This document shows, in pieces, positions 5,824 through 7,764 of a stretch of DNA of 7,764 nt. Position 1 is the stretch's first letter; each line of letters starts with the position of its first letter. Position numbers and translations under genes: made by a program. The stretch comes from DATJUF01 sp035524095 (GTDB lineage: Bacteria > Desulfobacterota > Binatia > Binatales > Binataceae), in contig DATKPK010000202.1 of NCBI GenBank assembly GCA_035524095.1, positions 1-7,764 on the forward strand, read 5' to 3'. Under the pieces are notes generated by a model. The model was not told where the DNA came from. It was given only the letters and a program-made list of their open reading frames with translations, and did not search any database.

Positions 5824-6560
5824 TGCTAGAGCGAATCCTCAGTACGACGCTTGGTGCCTTCGCGGTGGGAGCGATCGGAGTTAACCGATCACTCCGCCAC
5901 GCGAAAGTGACTGCACGGGTCGCGGGTTGGACGAAATATCTAGTGTTCCTGGCGTTGGTTCATGGAGTAATCCTGGTAGCGCTAATTGGCCGCATTGTCT
6001 CCTTTCCATTTTTCGGCGCACTGCTTGGCTTGGGCGCCATCGAGATTTCACGGATTGCTTGTTATCGCCGAGTCGTGTCGATCGTCGCGTTCATGCTTCT
6101 TGCCTTTGGCTTGCTCGGCTTCATCTGGAGCGAAACTGGCCGAGTAGTGTTATTCGTTTTCTTGGTGACCGGCGCTTTCGACGGATTTAGTCAGGTCGCA
6201 GGCCAGAATTTCGGGCATCATCAACTTGCTCCGCAGACTAGCCCAGCAAAGACGATCGAAGGAAGCGCCGGCGGATTGTTCGGCGCCGTCGCGATCGGTA
6301 TGTGGCTGCGTCCACTGGCCGGTCTGAGCTTTGAGGTTACTCTGATTTCGTCAGGCCTGACTTGCGTCGCCGCGCTTTTCGGCGATCTGTTAGCCTCGAA
6401 GGTTAAGCGTCTCAATGGCGTGAAAGACTTCGGCACACTGATCCCTGGTCACGGTGGAATTCTCGATCGGTTTGATAGCTTCGTCATGGTCGGCTGCGGA
6501 TGGTGGCTCGCGACACTCGTTCTCAGAGCATGCGCTCACCTTTCACTGAGGTTTGATTAA
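5823..6560 (+). CDS. Phosphatidate cytidylyltransferase (CdsA family)
   Basis: This membrane enzyme condenses CTP with phosphatidic acid to give CDP-diacylglycerol and pyrophosphate. The C-terminal family signature is complete: S192-K-V-K-R196, K201-D202-F203, then H210-G211-G212 and D215-R216-F-D218. The preceding cytoplasmic loop also fits, with GQNFGHHQLAPQ, SPAKT (140-144) and EG in their canonical order and D120 before it. At least five or six hydrophobic segments are visible (roughly 40-58, 62-78, 86-101, 108-120, 150-162, 172-190 and 219-236). At 245 residues it is somewhat shorter than the usual 265-285. The missing part is at the N-terminus, where only one weakly hydrophobic segment precedes residue 40. 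The ATG shares a base with the kinase stop (TAATG) and has no Shine-Dalgarno of its own, so it is probably translated by coupling. It is the last gene of the operon. It may be an accessory copy dedicated to this pathway rather than the housekeeping CdsA; that is inference. Confidence 0.92.
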   Translation: MLERILSTTLGAFAVGAIGVNRSLRHAKVTARVAGWTKYLVFLALVHGVILVALIGRIVSFPFFGALLGLGAIEISRIACYRRVVSIVAFMLLAFGLLGFIWSETGRVVLFVFLVTGAFDGFSQVAGQNFGHHQLAPQTSPAKTIEGSAGGLFGAVAIGMWLRPLAGLSFEVTLISSGLTCVAALFGDLLASKVKRLNGVKDFGTLIPGHGGILDRFDSFVMVGCGWWLATLVLRACAHLSLRFD

Positions 6561-6655
6561 TAGCAAGTGCCAAGACCGATCACGCGAGCCATTCGCGTGC
6601 GGAGGAAGATAACGAATCTTTCCAGCCCGGGGTCTTAGGAGTGAAGAAGAAGCTT
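6561..6655 (+). promoter_or_regulatory. Gap before the FG-GAP gene
   Basis: This 95-bp stretch contains the 6581-6599 hairpin. It also holds a strong Shine-Dalgarno-like GGAGGAAG (6601-6608) with no start codon in a usable position in the FG-GAP frame, and AGGAG at 6638-6642 just before the start region. No clear -35/-10 was seen, so the FG-GAP gene could be read through from the lipid operon or have its own unrecognised promoter. Confidence 0.35.
6581..6599. terminator. Hairpin 20 bp after the lipid operon; no T-tract
   Basis: CACGCGA-GCCAT-TCGCGTG is a perfect 7-bp, GC-rich inverted repeat with a 5-nt loop, beginning 20 bp after the cytidylyltransferase stop. It is followed by CGGAGGAAG rather than T residues, so it is not a classical intrinsic terminator. 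It may protect the 3' end of the operon mRNA, act with Rho, or be an operator for the next gene. The hairpin itself is certain; its role is not. Confidence 0.45.
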
Positions 6656-7764
6656 ATGGACTTAAGCAAATTTCGGGAGAGAGATCGGCTCCTAGCGGGT
6701 TGCGCTACAGCTATGATCTGCGTCATCACTCTCGTTGGGCTTTGCCTAACCAGCGATGCTGCCGCCTTTGATTTTCCATTCGCCATTACCATTGCCGATC
6801 TGAACAACGACGGTCTTCCTGATATCACCGTCGCGGTTACAAATATCACCGGAGCGCCACCTCACCCAGGGTTCGTTTCAGTGATCCTTCAAGATTCGCT
6901 GAGACCCGGAACTTTCCTGCCGGGGGAGCATTATTCCGCTGGGACGGATCCGCTGGCGATCGCTGCCGGCGACTTGAACGGCGACGGTTGTCTCGATCTC
7001 GCAGTCGCCGACAGTAGTTCGGGCAAGGTATCGATTCTTATGCAGGATCCGTCAAATCCTGGCGAGTTCCTACCGCAAGTGAGGATCAGCGTCGGCGGTT
7101 CACCGAGTGGAATAGAGATCGCTGATATCGACGGCGACGGCCGCGCGGATATTGCAGTGGCCACTGTGGCAACACTCAAGATTCTCTACCAGGATACCTC
7201 GGGGCCTCCCGGTTACTTTCTGCCGCCCGTCACGATTCCCACCGGCCATGGCTCATGGGCGGTCGCGATCGGCGACGTGAATGGTGACGGCGTGCCGGAC
7301 CTCGTTTCAGTTTCGGGCGTGGTCTCCGTGATGCTTCAGGATACTGACCAACGCGGGACTTTTCTGCCGGCGAGCGATTTTCACGCAGACCTGCAGCCGA
7401 CCGCAATCAAGATCGGCGATCTGAACGGCGATGGCTTGCCTGATCTTGTTGTAGCCAATCTCGGATCTCCCACAGCCGAGGCATCGGCCTACGTTTCTAT
7501 CCTGCTCCAGAACCCTGCAAACCCCGGAAGCTTTCTGCGCCGTGCAAACTATAAAGCCGGTGCCCGGACCAGCGACATAGCCATCGGCGATCTGAACAAG
7601 GACGGCGTGCCTGACCTGGTTGCCGCCAATAACGGCAGATTCAACAATACGGGCAGTGTATCTGTGCTACTGCAGAAGCCGCCGCGCAAAGGTACCGAGC
7701 TCGCCTTCAGCCGCAAGAATTACGCAGGTAAAACCGGCCCATCCTCTATCGCTATCGGAGATCT
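6656..7764 (+). CDS. Secreted FG-GAP/VCBS repeat protein (3' end outside window)
   Basis: The frame is open to the window edge with no stop: 369 full codons. A basic N-terminus (KFRERDR) leads into a hydrophobic stretch of about 20 residues (about 12-33) and a small-residue exit, SDAAA (34-38), which reads as a signal peptide. Export is therefore likely. Six D-x-D/N-x-D-G calcium-loop motifs stand at residues 48, 106, 157, 207, 255 and 312 (DLNNDG, DLNGDG, DIDGDG, DVNGDG, DLNGDG, DLNKDG). A seventh begins at 369 where the window ends. The spacing is 48-58 residues. Each unit follows the pattern hydrophobic VSVLLQD, then P-G-x-FLP, a variable turn, AIxIGDLNGDG and PDLVVAN. This is the blade repeat of integrin-like beta-propellers, and seven blades would close one propeller. 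The ATG at 6656 has only AAGAAG-like purines upstream. GTG at 6641 is an alternative that adds MKKKL but has AGGA touching it. Function is unknown: binding, adhesion or structural roles occur in the family. Confidence 0.85.
   Translation, partial: MDLSKFRERDRLLAGCATAMICVITLVGLCLTSDAAAFDFPFAITIADLNNDGLPDITVAVTNITGAPPHPGFVSVILQDSLRPGTFLPGEHYSAGTDPLAIAAGDLNGDGCLDLAVADSSSGKVSILMQDPSNPGEFLPQVRISVGGSPSGIEIADIDGDGRADIAVATVATLKILYQDTSGPPGYFLPPVTIPTGHGSWAVAIGDVNGDGVPDLVSVSGVVSVMLQDTDQRGTFLPASDFHADLQPTAIKIGDLNGDGLPDLVVANLGSPTAEASAYVSILLQNPANPGSFLRRANYKAGARTSDIAIGDLNKDGVPDLVAANNGRFNNTGSVSVLLQKPPRKGTELAFSRKNYAGKTGPSSIAIGD

Noticed and set aside
6689..6703. Lipobox-like L-L-A-G-C in the FG-GAP protein's N-terminus
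   Set aside because: The cysteine directly follows the charged region with no hydrophobic core before it. The hydrophobic stretch comes after it, so an ordinary signal peptide with a later cleavage site fits better than a lipoprotein.
6580..7179. Minus-strand ORFs opposite the FG-GAP gene
   Set aside because: They are mirror frames of the repeat protein, whose repeat pattern clearly marks the plus strand as coding.

Overview
The window is a GC-rich (high-fifties percent, judged by eye) bacterial segment with seven supportable protein genes, two of them cut by the window edges. There is no rRNA, tRNA, CRISPR array, insertion sequence or phage gene. No taxonomic marker is present. The regulator that joins an excisionase-like N-terminal helix-turn-helix to a TolB/FlgO-like domain and TPRs, together with the secreted FG-GAP repeat protein, is a style I associate with Acidobacteriota and similar soil phyla. 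That placement is an inference.

Left part (1-2171): the C-terminal two thirds of an ATP-dependent DNA ligase reads rightwards off the left edge. It converges on a leftward FAD-dependent amino-acid/amine oxidase-type dehydrogenase. Only 32 bp separate the two stop codons. A 338 bp stretch (2172-2509) with no convincing gene follows.

Centre (2510-6560): a leftward 544-residue HTH + TolB/FlgO-like + TPR protein lies back to back with a tight rightward three-gene operon. The operon encodes a CDP-alcohol phosphatidyltransferase, a diacylglycerol-kinase-family lipid kinase and a CdsA-type phosphatidate cytidylyltransferase. The genes overlap by 4 bp and by 1 bp. Together they would make a complete lipid module: lipid alcohol to phospho-lipid (kinase), phospho-lipid to CDP-lipid (CdsA), CDP-lipid plus an alcohol to phospholipid (transferase). 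The regulator/operon intergenic region holds two perfect inverted repeats. One of them could form an mRNA hairpin touching the regulator's Shine-Dalgarno sequence, so the regulator is a candidate controller of itself and of the lipid operon.

Right part (6561-7764): after a short gap with a perfect 7-bp-stem hairpin, a signal-peptide-bearing FG-GAP/VCBS repeat protein begins and runs off the right edge. Six complete calcium-loop motifs and the start of a seventh are visible.

The most interesting element is the self-contained lipid kinase/cytidylyltransferase/phosphatidyltransferase operon with a linked divergent regulator. Its lipid backbone and head group cannot be read from sequence.
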